Assembly: GCA_002840435.1 (NCBI GenBank)
Contig: PHAT01000006.1
Span: forward strand, 124,001 to 188,000
Reading direction: 5' to 3'
From: Deltaproteobacteria bacterium HGW-Deltaproteobacteria-6
GTDB lineage: Bacteria; Desulfobacterota; Syntrophia; Syntrophales; Smithellaceae
Length of the DNA stretch: 64,000 nt
The translations under genes and the position numbers were made by a program. A model generated the notes under the pieces. That model made no database searches. It saw only the letters and a list, made by a program, of their open reading frames with translations, and had not been told where the DNA came from. Below, piece by piece: positions 36,036 through 44,588 of this stretch (positions are counted from its first letter, which is position 1; every line of letters begins with the position of its first letter).

Positions 36036-36851
36036 TTACGTTATTGCGTCAGAACCTTTCACGCTGCCAATTTTACCGGCGCCGACATCGGCGATTTTCC
36101 GTTCAAAGATTTGCCTTGCCTGATCGGTCAGGGCACTGATCGAAAAATCTTTTGCCCGGTAATCCGGCGCAAGCGAAGCGATCAATTCCAGCGTGATGGT
36201 GTTTGCTTCGCCGGTATGGAAAGAAAATGTGCCGGGACGAAACAGTTTGTCGGTATCCCGGATAAAAACCAGCTTTAACTCCGTGTTGCAGTATCGCGCA
36301 ATGCTGAATACGCCTTTATTGAAAGGCAAAAGTCTGCCGCCCTGACCGCGCGTGCCTTCGGGAAATACAAACAAGTTGCCGCCGGCTGCCAGATGGCGGC
36401 GGATGCTCTCCATGTGTCTGATCATCGCGGGATCATATATTCCGGAAGGCGATGAAGGCACATATCCCGCTTTTCTTAAAAACCAGCCGAAAATGGGCAC
36501 GTTAAAAAAAGTATTTTTAACAATGGTCGTCTGGCGCGGGAAAAGGGACACCAGTAAGATCGGATCCAGATAAGAAACATGATTACAGACAATGATGGAA
36601 GAGCGAAGTCCGCGTACATCCGCATGAATCGCAAACTTTGTTCGGGGCACCAGAAGCCCCATCAGGGCAAAAAAACATTTCAAATGGATATGATTCATTT
36701 TCTGCAAAACAGCATCGCTGCTTTTTAAACGCAGGTAGGCAGGAATAAAAAGTAACAGCAGAATAAATAAATAACCGAAAAGAAAATAAGCCCATAAAAG
36801 CACCGTGAGGCAAAAATCGATGATGCGTTGTATGGGTCGAAGAATGGCCAT
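36036..36851 (-). CDS. PlsC-like 1-acylglycerol-3-phosphate acyltransferase
   Basis: 271 residues with an N-terminal membrane region (about residues 15-40) and the acyltransferase motifs NHVSYLD (H-X4-D) and FPEGTRGQGG. PlsC-type enzymes move acyl chains from ACP or CoA onto lysophospholipid-type acceptors at the inner membrane. The start lies 7 bases after the stop of the ketosynthase gene at 36859, so it belongs to the biosynthetic operon. It could transfer the finished polyene onto a lipid. Confidence 0.9.
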   Translation of the reverse strand: MAILRPIQRIIDFCLTVLLWAYFLFGYLFILLLLFIPAYLRLKSSDAVLQKMNHIHLKCFFALMGLLVPRTKFAIHADVRGLRSSIIVCNHVSYLDPILLVSLFPRQTTIVKNTFFNVPIFGWFLRKAGYVPSSPSGIYDPAMIRHMESIRRHLAAGGNLFVFPEGTRGQGGRLLPFNKGVFSIARYCNTELKLVFIRDTDKLFRPGTFSFHTGEANTITLELIASLAPDYRAKDFSISALTDQARQIFERKIADVGAGKIGSVKGSDAIT

Positions 36852-36858
36852 GTTAATT

Positions 36859-38100
36859 TCAGGTCAACTTTCGAACGAGCAGGTTGGTGTTGACGCCGCC
36901 AAACGCAAAATTCTGGATGGCGGCGGTTTTAACGGGATGTTCGATAAGCTTCGGGACGTGGCGAATCATCGCGCAGCGCTCATCAATATCATCAAGATTG
37001 AGCGTCGGCGCAACAAACCCCTCCTCCATCATGTAAAGCGTCATAATCGTCTCAATCGCGCCGCAGGCCGCCATGGTATGCCCCATGTAACTTTTGAGGG
37101 CCGTCACGGAAGGCCCCTTTCCGTAAACAGCGCCGATGGCCTGCGCCTCGATGATGTCCCCCATCTTGGTGGCGGTGGCGTGAGCGCTCACCAAATCGAC
37201 TTCCGAGGCGTTGATTTTCGCATTTTCCAGACCGAGCTGAAGCGTCCTGGTTATGCCGTCAAGATTGGGCAGGATCAGATCGCCGCCGTTGGAATTGCAG
37301 GCAAAGCCAATCACTTCGGCCAGAATCGTCGCGCCGCGTTTCTTCGCGAATTCGTATTCCTCCAGCATGACGGCTCCCGCGCCTTCGGCGACCACCAAAC
37401 CGTCGCGCGCCCGGTCAAACGGACGGGGCGTACGCTGGGGCTGATCATTGAAAGCTGTGGAGCAGGCCAGAAGATTATCAAAAACCGCGACTGTGATGGT
37501 ATCATATTCATCCGCGCCGCCGCAGAGCATGGCGTCCTGCAAGCCGTATTTAACGGCCTCGTAGCCGTAACCGATGGACTGGCTCGAGGTGGTGCAGGCT
37601 GTCCCGGAAGAAATAATGCGCCCGGTAATGCCGAACATTTTGGAAATATTGACGGCGGTGGTATGCACCATGGATTTCAGATAATCGACGGCGCTGATGC
37701 CCTGATACGCCGCTTTATTCTCGGCATTGAAAAAGACCTTGTAAATATCCCGCTGAACGGTAGGGGAACCGTGGATCGACCCGAACGCGATACCCAGTCT
37801 GCCTCCCGTTACAAATTCAGAGGGAAGCCCCGCCTGCGCCAGCACTTCCTTGGCCGCCTGGCAGGCATAATAGGCCACGGGTCCCATGGTCTTGCGGTGC
37901 TGTCTTGCAAAATCGTACGTCATCGGATAGCTGACCGTGCCGTAAACGCGGGAATGAATAAAACGGCTGATCAGTTCATCTTCGCGAAGCTCCGTAACGC
38001 CGGAAACGCCCTTTAAAAGGCTTTCGACGATTTGTTCCCTGCCGTGTCCAATGGGCGATATGGCCGAACACGCCGTGATAACAACCCTGCGTTCCGTCAT
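36859..38100 (-). CDS. Active beta-ketoacyl synthase (second KS of the locus)
   Basis: 413 residues with the catalytic triad C169 (SGTACTTSSQ), H307 (SAHATATKMGD) and H341 (LKSYMGHTMAACG). The residues around the active-site Cys (TTSSQ) depart from FabF/FabB and resemble the third ketosynthase type of aryl polyene clusters. The ATG immediately follows the TAA of the ACP gene (TAAATG), showing tight coupling. It may load or prime the starter, or do the first condensation, while the KS/CLF pair extends. Confidence 0.92.
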   Translation of the reverse strand: MTERRVVITACSAISPIGHGREQIVESLLKGVSGVTELREDELISRFIHSRVYGTVSYPMTYDFARQHRKTMGPVAYYACQAAKEVLAQAGLPSEFVTGGRLGIAFGSIHGSPTVQRDIYKVFFNAENKAAYQGISAVDYLKSMVHTTAVNISKMFGITGRIISSGTACTTSSQSIGYGYEAVKYGLQDAMLCGGADEYDTITVAVFDNLLACSTAFNDQPQRTPRPFDRARDGLVVAEGAGAVMLEEYEFAKKRGATILAEVIGFACNSNGGDLILPNLDGITRTLQLGLENAKINASEVDLVSAHATATKMGDIIEAQAIGAVYGKGPSVTALKSYMGHTMAACGAIETIMTLYMMEEGFVAPTLNLDDIDERCAMIRHVPKLIEHPVKTAAIQNFAFGGVNTNLLVRKLT

Positions 38101-38373
38101 TTATTTTTTCTCCGCCGGCGTCCTGCGTTTTTCGGCCAGCATTTCAATATAGTCAATAATCTGTTTCATGGTACGGATATCCATAGCCTGCTTTTTTTCT
38201 TCCTGCGTCAATTCCGAACCCAAAAATTTTTCAATTTCCAGGAGCAGTTCAATGGCATCGATACTGTCAAAACCATAAGCCTCCCGAAGATTGACATCCA
38301 TCTCCGGGTTCTCAACTTCAAACTCTCTCAGAAATATGTTGCGGACTTCCTTTTCAATATCCTGACGTGTCAT
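38101..38373 (-). CDS. Acyl carrier protein
   Basis: 90 residues, acidic and helical, with the phosphopantetheine site S37 in YGFDSIDAIELLLEIEKFLG. Length and charge are typical of type II ACPs; a short basic tail (EKRRTPAEKK) follows. It is immediately upstream of the second ketosynthase gene. It is the only ACP seen in the window, whereas aryl polyene clusters usually carry two. It would hold the growing chain through all cytoplasmic steps. Confidence 0.93.
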   Translation of the reverse strand: MTRQDIEKEVRNIFLREFEVENPEMDVNLREAYGFDSIDAIELLLEIEKFLGSELTQEEKKQAMDIRTMKQIIDYIEMLAEKRRTPAEKK

Positions 38374-38452
38374 TAAATTTGGATGACTCCTTTAATTTTC
38401 AATCTTGATTGACGCATATCGAAATCAACCACCCCGCAGCAGGCTGCGGCAG

Positions 38453-38486
38453 ATTAACGCTCGTCCCGCGGAAGCGGGATTCAATT
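38453..38486. repeat. Short dispersed repeat, copy A
   Basis: A 34-base segment beginning GATTAACGCTCGTCCCGCGG, with internal CCGC/GCGG symmetry. It is about 80% similar to the reverse complement of 45282-45314. It lies in the 201-base gap between the ACP gene and the upstream flavoprotein gene. Confidence 0.45.
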
Positions 38487-38574
38487 TATAACGTCCAGCG
38501 CAAGCTCCGGAAGGCTTCGTCGCCGGGCCGAAAGTGCGGCGGAAATTATCATAAATCAGCGTTGCCGTCCAGCA

Positions 38575-40050
38575 TTAGAGTTGCAGGCGGAATTCCCTGA
38601 TAAAACGCTCACTGCCTGTGAACTGCCTTGCCACGTTGAATGATCCCAGAATGCTGCCCAGCACCCCCGGCGCCATGGCGTTTTGACCGGCCAGACAAAG
38701 CCCGCCTATCGGTAGATTATTTAAAGAGGCTATCTTCAACAGTTGCCGGGTGGATCGCAATACCCCGTAACAGGAGCCTTCGGGACAATTCATGTAATCG
38801 CGCAGCGTCAGAGGCGTGAAGACATCCAGAATCCGCCAGTTCCGCAGAGGGCCGAATATTTCCTCCGCCTGTTTCAAAAGGCTGTACGCGATCATCAGCT
38901 TCTTTTCCTTGTAAGCCCCCCCGCGCCGTCCGGTCGATGTATTTTCCCAGCGGCTCCATTCGCTATAGAACGAGCGGGTAATGATGGACAACAAATTGGT
39001 CTCCTGATCAGGACCGCGCCGTATCTGATAAAAGACGCCGTCCTGGATAAACCCCTGTCCGTCACAGTGGAGCCGGTAAATATTATGATCGATTGCCGCG
39101 TGCGCCATGGCGTCAACGCTTGCCTGAACGGCAATCACGCCGTCCGTTTCCTCAAGCGTTAAGATCCGGTCCCGCAAGGATGCGCGCAGCGCGCTCTCTT
39201 CCAGCAGTCCCAGTAAGATCTTCGGGTGGATCGCAGCCACCACCGCGTCTGCAGGCAGGTCTGCGCCCGAGGAAAGGGTGATCCCGGTGACGCTGCCTTT
39301 TTGCAGGTTAATTTTCCGCACCGATTGATTCAGCATAAGACTGCCGCCCAGTCCGGTAAAACGTGCGGCAAAGACATCCGCCATCCTGGCGCCGCCGTCT
39401 TTTAACCGCCACGATGAAAACAAATACCCGGCCACCACCATGTGATGAAAAATGACCGGACAATCGGCAAGCGGCACACCGATCAGCTGACAGGGCACCG
39501 CCAGTATGGCCCGTAGTCGCGGCGTGGCCGCAAGGCCGTCGAGCAGATCTCCCATGGGCTGGAAATGATCCATATTCTGAAAGGGATCACCCTGGTTGAG
39601 AAGAAAAGACGGCTCCATCATCCGGCCGGCGATTCCGCGGATATTTTTCATCAGAACATCCAGCGCGGCGCCGTCCGCCGGACAGGCCTCGCGCAGATTT
39701 TTTTCATACGCGTCAAGACCTGCCGGCAGGTCGAAGACAAAATCATCAAAAATGTAACGGTCGATCACGCCGTCGCGCCCCATCCGGTAGAACAAATCTT
39801 CAACATCAATGCCCAGAATCCCGAACATTTTTCCCAGCGGTTCGGAAGCAGAAAGACCGCCGACATAATGCACACCTACGGGACAGTCAAATCCCCGGCG
39901 CGTATAAGAACGCATCAGCCCCCCCGGCTCCCGGTTTTTTTCCACAATCGTGACGCGGTACCCCAGCAACGAAAGCAGAATGCCTGTGGAAAGACCGCCG
40001 ACGCCTGCGCCGATGACCACAACATTCTTCCCTTCAATTGGATTTCTCAT
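38575..40050 (-). CDS. CrtI/phytoene-desaturase-like FAD oxidoreductase
   Basis: 491 residues starting with the dinucleotide-binding motif VVVIGAGVGGLSTGILLSLLGYRVTIVEK (split: GAGVGGLSTG then IVEKNREPGGL) and ending with a second FAD-contact region (LPIGGLCLAGQNAMAPGVLGS). This layout is shared by phytoene desaturases, carotenoid isomerases and retinol saturases. Substrates are long conjugated or to-be-conjugated chains, which suits a polyene pathway (desaturation, saturation or isomerisation). It sits 17 bases after the DUF3261-like lipoprotein gene in the same direction. Confidence 0.88.
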   Translation of the reverse strand: MRNPIEGKNVVVIGAGVGGLSTGILLSLLGYRVTIVEKNREPGGLMRSYTRRGFDCPVGVHYVGGLSASEPLGKMFGILGIDVEDLFYRMGRDGVIDRYIFDDFVFDLPAGLDAYEKNLREACPADGAALDVLMKNIRGIAGRMMEPSFLLNQGDPFQNMDHFQPMGDLLDGLAATPRLRAILAVPCQLIGVPLADCPVIFHHMVVAGYLFSSWRLKDGGARMADVFAARFTGLGGSLMLNQSVRKINLQKGSVTGITLSSGADLPADAVVAAIHPKILLGLLEESALRASLRDRILTLEETDGVIAVQASVDAMAHAAIDHNIYRLHCDGQGFIQDGVFYQIRRGPDQETNLLSIITRSFYSEWSRWENTSTGRRGGAYKEKKLMIAYSLLKQAEEIFGPLRNWRILDVFTPLTLRDYMNCPEGSCYGVLRSTRQLLKIASLNNLPIGGLCLAGQNAMAPGVLGSILGSFNVARQFTGSERFIREFRLQL

Positions 40051-40067
40051 GGATGGGGTCCCTGAAA

Positions 40068-40733
40068 TTATTTCGTAAGCTGCGGCTCGTCTTTTGCCGC
40101 TTCAGCTTCGATCAACGTCATCATGAGTGTGTAATCGAACAGTTCCGACGCCTGAAGTTCAATGGTGGAATAGGGGGGCGCCGCCGCGGGCGCCAGCCTC
40201 ACGCTTCGTTTCAAGCCTCCGCCTTCCGAGTAGCGGCGAACGTTCATGCGCCCGTCAGGACCTGATAACACATCAACCCAGCCACCCTGCTTGTTGTGCC
40301 ACCGGCAAACCTGATCCCCTCCGGCCAAAACGCCTTTTTGGGTGAGCATACCCGGCGGGGCAAGAAAGATCAATTCGATATCCTCCATCATGTTGCGGGC
40401 GAAATCCCCCTCGTCAAAGGGCGGAAGGGCCCGGCTGACCATCAGCCCGGATGGCCCGGAAGCGGCTTCAAAAAAAGTCACACCTTCCGCACTCATCAGG
40501 GCGCAGGATATCGTCCTCGATGAAGGATCCGTGAGCGTCACACCGATCATAACGGTTTTTGTCTCGCCTGCCGTGCGCACTTCAATGGCATGGATGAGCC
40601 GTGTTTTTTCCGTGAGAAACGGCGATGGACACAGGATTGTTTGCGTCGCAGGCCCCGCCGGCTGGAAAATCTGCGGCAAGGCGGCGCAGGACAAAAGCAG
40701 AAAGGAACCTGTCAGTAAAAGGAGGCCTTTCAT
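40068..40733 (-). CDS. DUF3261-like outer-membrane lipoprotein
   Basis: 221 residues with lipobox LLLSC (lipidated C16). The mature domain resembles the DUF3261 lipoproteins that accompany aryl polyene clusters (segments EVRTAGETKTVMIGVTLT and FDEGDFARNMMEDIELIFL). The start overlaps the LolA-like gene by four bases. In such clusters a LolA-like carrier, this lipoprotein and an MMPL pump are thought to deliver the polyene lipid to the outer membrane. Family assignment is from context and overall pattern, not a strong motif. Confidence 0.75.
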   Translation of the reverse strand: MKGLLLLTGSFLLLSCAALPQIFQPAGPATQTILCPSPFLTEKTRLIHAIEVRTAGETKTVMIGVTLTDPSSRTISCALMSAEGVTFFEAASGPSGLMVSRALPPFDEGDFARNMMEDIELIFLAPPGMLTQKGVLAGGDQVCRWHNKQGGWVDVLSGPDGRMNVRRYSEGGGLKRSVRLAPAAAPPYSTIELQASELFDYTLMMTLIEAEAAKDEPQLTK

Positions 40734-41359
40734 TGAATATCCTGAAACACGGCGGGATTAATTTCTTTATTGATAACCACATGCTTAAAGTCAATGCGGG
40801 TTTCGGCGCTCGCGCTTTCCACAATCCGCACGGACTGGACGGACCTGTCTTTTCGGGAAACCGTAATTTCAATTTTTTCGATCATGCCGGCCATGCCTGC
40901 GCCCGCAGGCTTCAGGATGATCTGCGTTTGGGCTCCTTCCTTCAGGGTGGCGGTGAAGGAGGGATTGGAGTTAAATTTGCCGCTCATCCAGCCGGCCACT
41001 TCGTCGAGAACGATTTTCATCGCCTGTGAGCCGCCGGTTTTATCTTCAATCATCCTACCGCCGGAGGCGATATAGCGCCTAGCCGTCCCTTGGCCGGAGA
41101 TAACCACGCTCCTGACCGGTTTATGATATTCCCAGCGGATGGAAGAAGGTGCGGCATAAAAAAACTTCCCTTCGGAAACCAGCGGTCTGGACAAAATTTT
41201 CATGGATTTCTTTTGCACAAAATCGGCGGAAATGGTTGAAATCCGGGCCGAGTCTTTGCGCAGCTGTTCAAAATCGTCCGCCCGGACGGCAGCCGGCAAG
41301 ACCATCAGGAAAAGCAGCAAAATCAGCCCTGTTTTATTCATCACTGCAACTTTGAACAT
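40730..41359 (-). CDS. LolA-like outer-membrane lipoprotein carrier
   Basis: About 209 residues with a signal peptide (LILLLFLMVLPAAVRA-DD) and a LolA-type half-barrel: ISTISADFVQKKSMKILSRPL, SEGKFFYAAPSSIRWEY and a long hydrophobic-alternating strand pattern. Possible starts are GTG 41362 (overlapping the KR stop), ATG 41359 and ATG 41341; all keep the signal peptide. Periplasmic LolA-like proteins shuttle acylated molecules. In this operon the cargo is probably the polyene lipid rather than lipoproteins. Confidence 0.87.
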   Translation of the reverse strand: MFKVAVMNKTGLILLLFLMVLPAAVRADDFEQLRKDSARISTISADFVQKKSMKILSRPLVSEGKFFYAAPSSIRWEYHKPVRSVVISGQGTARRYIASGGRMIEDKTGGSQAMKIVLDEVAGWMSGKFNSNPSFTATLKEGAQTQIILKPAGAGMAGMIEKIEITVSRKDRSVQSVRIVESASAETRIDFKHVVINKEINPAVFQDIQ

Positions 41360-41361
41360 CA

Positions 41362-42096
41362 CTAGTACATCCCGCCGTTGACGGAGACAACCTGCCCTGT
41401 AATGTAAGAGGCTTCATCCGAACATAGAAAGCGGATAACGCTGGCAACTTCTTCGGGTTTCCCCACCCGCGCCATCGGAATCATGCTTTTAATCATCCCC
41501 GCATCCATCGGCATGCTGCTCAGCATATCGGTTTCGATGGGACCCGGCGCGACGACATTGACGCGAATGCCAAAGCGCGCCACTTCTTTGGAAAGCGAAC
41601 GCGAAGCGGCGTTGATCCCGGCTTTGGCCGCGGCGTAATTGGCCTGACCGCGGTTGGGAATCATTGACGAAATGGAAGAAACGGATACGATGGCGCCGCG
41701 TTTCTTCCGGACCATTTCGCGCAGGACCGGCTTCGTCACGTTATAAAAACCATTGAGTATCGTATTAATGACGCGGTGCCATTCATCCTCCCCCATCATC
41801 ATGAAGAGACCGTCGGCGGTAACGCCGGCGTTGTTGACCAGAACATCGATCCGCTTATGCTCTTCAACTATTCCGGCCAGTGCATCTTTTACTTCTTCCG
41901 CATTGGCCACATCGAATTTTCGTATTTCACCCGCCTGGCCCGCGGCTTGAACCTGCGCCAGTGTTTCAGCTGCCGCCGCCTCACTGGCATTGTAATTGAT
42001 CACGACATAGTAACCGTTGGCGGCCAGCGCAACCGCCGTGGCGCGTCCAATTCCCCTGCTGGCTCCCGTTACTATGGCTATTCTTTTTTCATCCAT
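41362..42096 (-). CDS. 3-oxoacyl-ACP reductase (FabG-like)
   Basis: About 244 residues from the ATG at 42096, chosen because AAAGGAG lies 11 bases upstream; an earlier in-frame ATG at 42138 would overlap the dehydratase gene. SDR motifs are all present: TGASRGIGRA (NADPH binding), LVNNAGV, catalytic Ser in VSSISS, YAAAK (Tyr and Lys) and the VAPGPIETDM loop. It reduces the beta-keto group after each condensation. It is followed by the LolA-like gene with a one- to three-base overlap. Confidence 0.93.
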   Translation of the reverse strand: MDEKRIAIVTGASRGIGRATAVALAANGYYVVINYNASEAAAAETLAQVQAAGQAGEIRKFDVANAEEVKDALAGIVEEHKRIDVLVNNAGVTADGLFMMMGEDEWHRVINTILNGFYNVTKPVLREMVRKKRGAIVSVSSISSMIPNRGQANYAAAKAGINAASRSLSKEVARFGIRVNVVAPGPIETDMLSSMPMDAGMIKSMIPMARVGKPEEVASVIRFLCSDEASYITGQVVSVNGGMY

Positions 42097-42121
42097 GATC
42101 TTATGAGCTCCTTTGTTTACA

Positions 42122-42544
42122 TTATGAGATATCATCATTCAGACGCATGGCTTGAAGAACTGCCGAAAGCAGAACCTCGTCGCCCGATTTCACGATTCCT
42201 TCAATCACACCATAGTGTTCTATGGCATATAAACTTTTGACCGACACCGTAATGCGCGTTCCCAGTTGAATAACGTCGGTTTTAAAATTGGCTGATTTGA
42301 TGCCGACCAGCCAGCCTTTCGTTCCGCTTTTGCCTTCCCGTTTTCGCTTGTAACCTTCCACCAGGGCGGCCGTCTGGGCAATGGCTTCAATTAATGCCAG
42401 TGAATGGACTGTCCGGCCGTCGCACAGCGGCCAGTTTTCATTGACCACAGCGGCGGCAATGCCTTCATTATCCTTCAGTTCCACGGCCTCGGTGATGATT
42501 TTCATCGGTTCACGATGCGGAATCAACGATTCAATATCAACCAT
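42122..42544 (-). CDS. Hotdog 3-hydroxyacyl-ACP dehydratase
   Basis: 140 residues of FabZ/ApeP-like type: the start MVDIESLIPHREPMKIITEAV has the His-containing LIPHREPM motif, and ALIEAIAQTAAL supplies the helix that normally carries the second catalytic residue (Glu). It dehydrates beta-hydroxyacyl-ACP to the enoyl form, and repeated without enoyl reduction this gives a conjugated polyene. No enoyl reductase is in this operon, which fits polyene formation. It is the first gene of the minus-strand block 42.5-38.6 kb. Confidence 0.88.
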   Translation of the reverse strand: MVDIESLIPHREPMKIITEAVELKDNEGIAAAVVNENWPLCDGRTVHSLALIEAIAQTAALVEGYKRKREGKSGTKGWLVGIKSANFKTDVIQLGTRITVSVKSLYAIEHYGVIEGIVKSGDEVLLSAVLQAMRLNDDIS

Positions 42545-42569
42545 CGGCCTATATCCTTTTTTTAATTTA

Positions 42570-42598
42570 AATTAATGAGAAAATGACGCAGAAGTCAA
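42570..42598 (-). promoter_or_regulatory. Possible promoter for the dehydratase operon
   Basis: Minus strand TTGACT, 17 bases, TTAATT (only a moderate -10), 26-54 bases upstream of the dehydratase start in an AT-rich divergent gap. Confidence 0.35.
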
Positions 42599-42730
42599 TA
42601 AAAATCGTTCCGGCTTCACCGGTATCTGTATCCGGAGATCAGTCCATGTATTTTCCCTGAAAACCCGCGTTGCTTTTTTTATTCATTTCTTATAGACGGT
42701 AAAAATAATATTTTGTGAATTTGATTACTT

Positions 42731-44125
42731 ATGACTATGAAAGAAAAAAGCCCCTTTATCACCGCGTATCAGAAAATACTGAATCCGCCGAAAGCGCAGT
42801 ACCGGAAAGAATTCACGTATTCCGGGCAGACCTATGGCGACATTTATGAGCTGGCCGCCGGGTTAAAGAAAACCTTAAAGCGGCGCGGCAGGGAAAAGTC
42901 GGTCTGTCTTTGTACGGAGAATAAGGCCGTGGTCGCCGCATCCGTTCTGGCCTCGCTTTCCGGGGCCTGTAATTTAATTCTGCCTCATTCCTTTTCCTCG
43001 CACGCCATGACGGAGATGCATGACGCAACAGGTTTTGACGCCGTCATCGCCGATCATCCCGAAGAGATGCCCGCCGTGGAAATCATCACGCCGCAGACGG
43101 GAAATCCCGGCGATTTGCATCCGGGAAACATGCGGAATCCGGATCAGCCTTTTTTACAGCTTTTTACGGGCGGCTCAACCGGCAAACCTAAAGTCTGGTC
43201 CAAATCGCCGCGCAACCTTTTGGCCGAGGCCCTTTATCTGCGCGACAAATTCGCGTTGACGGAGAAAGATCTGTTTATCTCCACCGTCCCGCCGTATCAT
43301 ATTTACGGCCTGCTTTTCTCTATCCTTGCGCCTTTTCTGGCTCATGCACGGGTCCTGCCCGAAATTTATACCTTTCCGCAGGAAATCATCTCGACCATTA
43401 ACCGGCACAAAGCCACCGTGCTGGTGAGCGTCCCGATTCACTACCGTTCTTTAAAAGTGGATAATCTGGCCGCGCCCTCGCTTAAAATTGCTTTTTCTTC
43501 TTCCGGCGTTTTAAACCGCTCCGATGCGGCATATTTCCTGAAAAAAACCGGCCTGGGCATCCATGAAATCTATGGTTCAACTGAAACGGGAGGCATCGCC
43601 ACGCGCAGCATCAATGAAAATACGGAAAGCTGGAAGCCCACTGATGTCGTGTCCTGGAAATTGGCAGGCAGGCGATTGGCCGTGCGTTCCGATTTTACAT
43701 CCCCCGAAATGGAAAAAGACACCGAGGGCTTTTGCGTGACCGGCGATGAGGTCAGACCGGATAAAAACAACCGGTTTATTCTTCTGGGCCGCGCCGACGG
43801 CATTATCAAAGTAGCCGGCAAACGCGTCGATCTGCAGGACGTCCAGAATAAAATTCAGACATTACCGGCCGTGCGCGACGCGGTGGTCATTGCGCTCCCC
43901 GCCGAAAAAGGCCGCGAAAGCCTGATTGCCGCACTGGTTGCCTGCGACCTCACGGAAGTACAGCTCAAAAAAATGATTTCAGAAAAGCTTGAACCCTATG
44001 CCATGCCCCGCCGTGTCAAAATTGTTCCGTCCATCTCCCGGACAGCCGCAGGCAAGGTGGATTTCCGCCGCGTCGAACAGGCGATTCTCAGGGAAAAAGA
44101 TAAACCGGCGTCAAAGCAAAAATAA
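42731..44125 (+). CDS. Short AMP ligase, ApeH-like starter-activating enzyme
   Basis: 464 residues, shorter than FadD. Adenylation motifs are LFTGGSTGKPKVWSKSP (P-loop), EIYGSTETGGIA, and ILLGRADGIIKVAGKRVDLQDV, with a C-terminal RTAAGKVDFR Lys motif. Short ligases with a GGSTGxPK P-loop are typical of aryl polyene clusters, where they load the aromatic acid onto ACP. It is transcribed divergently from the dehydratase/KR operon. Start ATG 42731 or ATG 42737. Loading of the ammonia-lyase product is an inference. Confidence 0.85.
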   Translation: MTMKEKSPFITAYQKILNPPKAQYRKEFTYSGQTYGDIYELAAGLKKTLKRRGREKSVCLCTENKAVVAASVLASLSGACNLILPHSFSSHAMTEMHDATGFDAVIADHPEEMPAVEIITPQTGNPGDLHPGNMRNPDQPFLQLFTGGSTGKPKVWSKSPRNLLAEALYLRDKFALTEKDLFISTVPPYHIYGLLFSILAPFLAHARVLPEIYTFPQEIISTINRHKATVLVSVPIHYRSLKVDNLAAPSLKIAFSSSGVLNRSDAAYFLKKTGLGIHEIYGSTETGGIATRSINENTESWKPTDVVSWKLAGRRLAVRSDFTSPEMEKDTEGFCVTGDEVRPDKNNRFILLGRADGIIKVAGKRVDLQDVQNKIQTLPAVRDAVVIALPAEKGRESLIAALVACDLTEVQLKKMISEKLEPYAMPRRVKIVPSISRTAAGKVDFRRVEQAILREKDKPASKQK

Positions 44126-44237
44126 CCGTGCAGAAAATCATCGGGTGGAATGCACTAAGGCGGAAGAGGCGCAAAGGACGACGAAAAGAACGCTAAAAAC
44201 ATACCACGATTATTTAGAATTGGGATAAAATAAAAAC

Positions 44238-44588
44238 ATGCATGAACTTCCCGTCACTGAAAGCATTTTGCAGATCGTGCTGAAACACGCCCGGACAAAC
44301 GGCGTTTTGCGCGTGGTGACCGTTCATCTGCAGATCGGCCGCCTCAGCGATCTCGAGGATGAGTGGATTCAACGCTATTTTGATTACTTAAGCAAGGGGA
44401 GTGTGGCCGAAGGTGCAAAACTGATCATTGAGCGCATGCCGATCATGGTACAGTGCAGCTCCTGCTCCACGTCCTATGAAGCCGACGCGGCAAAATTGGG
44501 CGATCTGACCTGCCCGAATTGCGGCGGGAAGGACAGCAGGTTTCTTTCCGGAAGAGAGTACTACATCAAGGATATGGAGGTGCAATAG
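44238..44588 (+). CDS. hypA: Hydrogenase nickel-insertion protein HypA
   Basis: 116 residues, full length for the family. The N-terminal MHE supplies the nickel-binding His2, and the zinc site is C73/C76 and C92/C95 (VQCSSC, LTCPNC). HypA works with HypB to insert nickel into NiFe hydrogenase. The stop overlaps the GTG start of hypB by one base. No hydrogenase structural genes lie in this window. Confidence 0.93.
   Translation: MHELPVTESILQIVLKHARTNGVLRVVTVHLQIGRLSDLEDEWIQRYFDYLSKGSVAEGAKLIIERMPIMVQCSSCSTSYEADAAKLGDLTCPNCGGKDSRFLSGREYYIKDMEVQ

Noticed and set aside
36805-38016. 403-codon plus-strand frame over the ketosynthase gene
   Set aside because: It is an antisense shadow of a gene with an intact KS triad; its translation is Arg/His/Gly-rich with no recognisable motif.
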